From Voacanga thouarsii (Eukaryota; Streptophyta; Magnoliopsida; Gentianales; Apocynaceae): DNA of 64,000 nucleotides. The notes under the pieces are model-generated. The model was not told the DNA's origin. It did no database searches and saw only the letters and a list, made by a program, of their open reading frames with translations. Below, piece after piece: positions 63,244-64,000 of this stretch. How positions within the stretch are numbered: the stretch's first letter is position 1; each line of letters starts with the position of its first letter. The position numbers were made by a program, and so were the translations under genes. The stretch covers positions 868,001-932,000 of the forward strand of contig JANUWF010001815.1 of NCBI GenBank assembly GCA_026120185.1, written 5' to 3'.

Positions 63244-63850
63244 TATGTCCAAATTTTATTGTAATCAAATATCGGATATGTTTTACCACATGATCTAGCA
63301 TAATCTCTATATAAAATCCCAAAACCTAACATAATTACATTGATTAGCATATCAAATTAATGATCTAACCGTTAAATTTTTTAAAATTTCTAAAAAAATG
63401 TATCATGTCCAAATTTGAAGGTAATTGAATATGATTTTCCACATGATCTAGCACAATCTCTATATAAAAGCCCAAAACCTAATGCATTTATGAATATTAG
63501 TATATCAAATTAACGATCCAATCATTAGATTTGTTAAAATTTCTAAAATAAGTATTATGGCCAAATTTTAAGGTAATCGGATTTGTTTTGCAACATGATT
63601 TATCATAATCTTTATATAAAAGCTCAAAACATAACGTATTTACAAAAATTAATATATCAAATTAACGATCCAATCCTTAGATTTGTTAAAATTGGTTTAA
63701 AAAAAAGTATTATGTCCAAATTTGACGGCAATCGGATATGATTTGTAACATAATCTAATATAATCTCTACATAAAAGCTTAAAACCTAACGCATTTACAA
63801 ATATTAGTATACCAAATTAATTATCCAACCATTAGATTTGTTATAAGTTC
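62040..63850. repeat. right cluster of the 153-bp satellite (about 12 copies)
   Basis: The marker CATATCAAATTAACGATCCA (variants) starts at about 62055, 62207, 62347, 62495, 62653, 62763, 62913, 63067, 63346, 63498, 63651 and 63806. Most intervals are 148-158 bases. One interval of 110 shows a deletion, and one of 279 holds an expanded (CA)n. Each unit contains GGTAATCGGATATG, a GCCACATGATCTA block and TATAAAAGCCCAAAACCTAA. Same family as the left cluster at 49850-50310. Confidence 0.93.
63187..63236. repeat. (CA)n microsatellite inside the satellite array
   Basis: About 50 bases of CA, located after the ACATGATCTA block of one unit, the same within-unit position as the (CA)n at 50309-50331. 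Confidence 0.95.
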
Positions 63851-64000
63851 ATGTTCAATTTGTAATCTCCTATAATTATTATTATTTTAACATAGTAAAA
63901 TTTTATTTTTTTTGAATTTGCCAAATATACTTAGAGATATAAAGATGACTCGAACTGGTGTCTATTTTGTCTCTAAATAGAAAATAAAAAAAAACTAAAT
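63851..64000. other. AT-rich DNA at the right edge
   Basis: The satellite periodicity stops near 63850. Nothing recognised. Confidence 0.4.

Noticed and set aside
62040..63850. Regularly spaced repeats considered as a CRISPR-like array
   Set aside because: Units are about 153 bp with no short-repeat/unique-spacer structure, in a plant nuclear context. This is a diverged tandem satellite.

Overview
This is a plant nuclear window, most likely from a eudicot. It has spliced host genes, AT-rich intergenic DNA, nested LTR retrotransposons, a CACTA transposon, a satellite array and a decayed endogenous pararetrovirus. I see no bacterial or organellar genes, no CRISPR array, and no rRNA or tRNA gene.

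Host part (1-6.1 kb): one complete intron-containing gene, cytosolic ribosomal protein eL15 (RPL15, + strand, 1952-4672). Its four coding exons give exactly 204 residues, and the first exon holds only ATGG. A possible first exon of a divergent minus-strand gene lies at 272-329.

Nested minus-strand block (about 6.1-26.2 kb): a broken Athila/Tat-type Ty3/gypsy element (called E1) is the oldest layer. Its integrase is interrupted by a 1.66-kb non-autonomous CACTA element. Its pol is split again by a 12.2-kb LTR element (E4) with matching ATTCT target duplications. E4 carries a copia-like solo LTR inside its left LTR and a 4.4-kb Tekay-type solo LTR inside its body. At least four layers of insertion can be read from the sequence.

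Junction zone (26.2-28.9 kb): a fragment of a further LTR (F), and one LTR plus internal sequence of an E4 relative (E3).

Tekay-type chromovirus block (28.9-42.6 kb): a minus-strand Ty3/gypsy element with a 4.4-kb 5' LTR, an initiator-Met tRNA primer site, an extra acidic ORF before gag, and a decayed gag-PR-RT-RH-INT. The integrase C-terminus, polypurine tract and other LTR lie in the opposite orientation, so the element is internally inverted or fused to another copy.

42.6-49.7 kb: a plus-strand relative of E4 (E2) with a gag-like frame, an LTR flanked by CATTT on both sides (probably a solo LTR), another LTR fragment, then unassigned AT-rich DNA.

49.7-63.9 kb: a satellite of about 153 bp (3 copies at left, 12 at right) interrupted by one genome length of a decayed Caulimoviridae sequence (movement, capsid, protease, RT and RNase H regions plus a second ORF). 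That viral sequence is itself interrupted by a 4.3-kb Tekay-type solo LTR with perfect AATTA target duplications.

The only intact gene is RPL15. All transposon and viral reading frames are broken. Family assignments rest on motif recognition and on repeats compared by eye, not on database searches.
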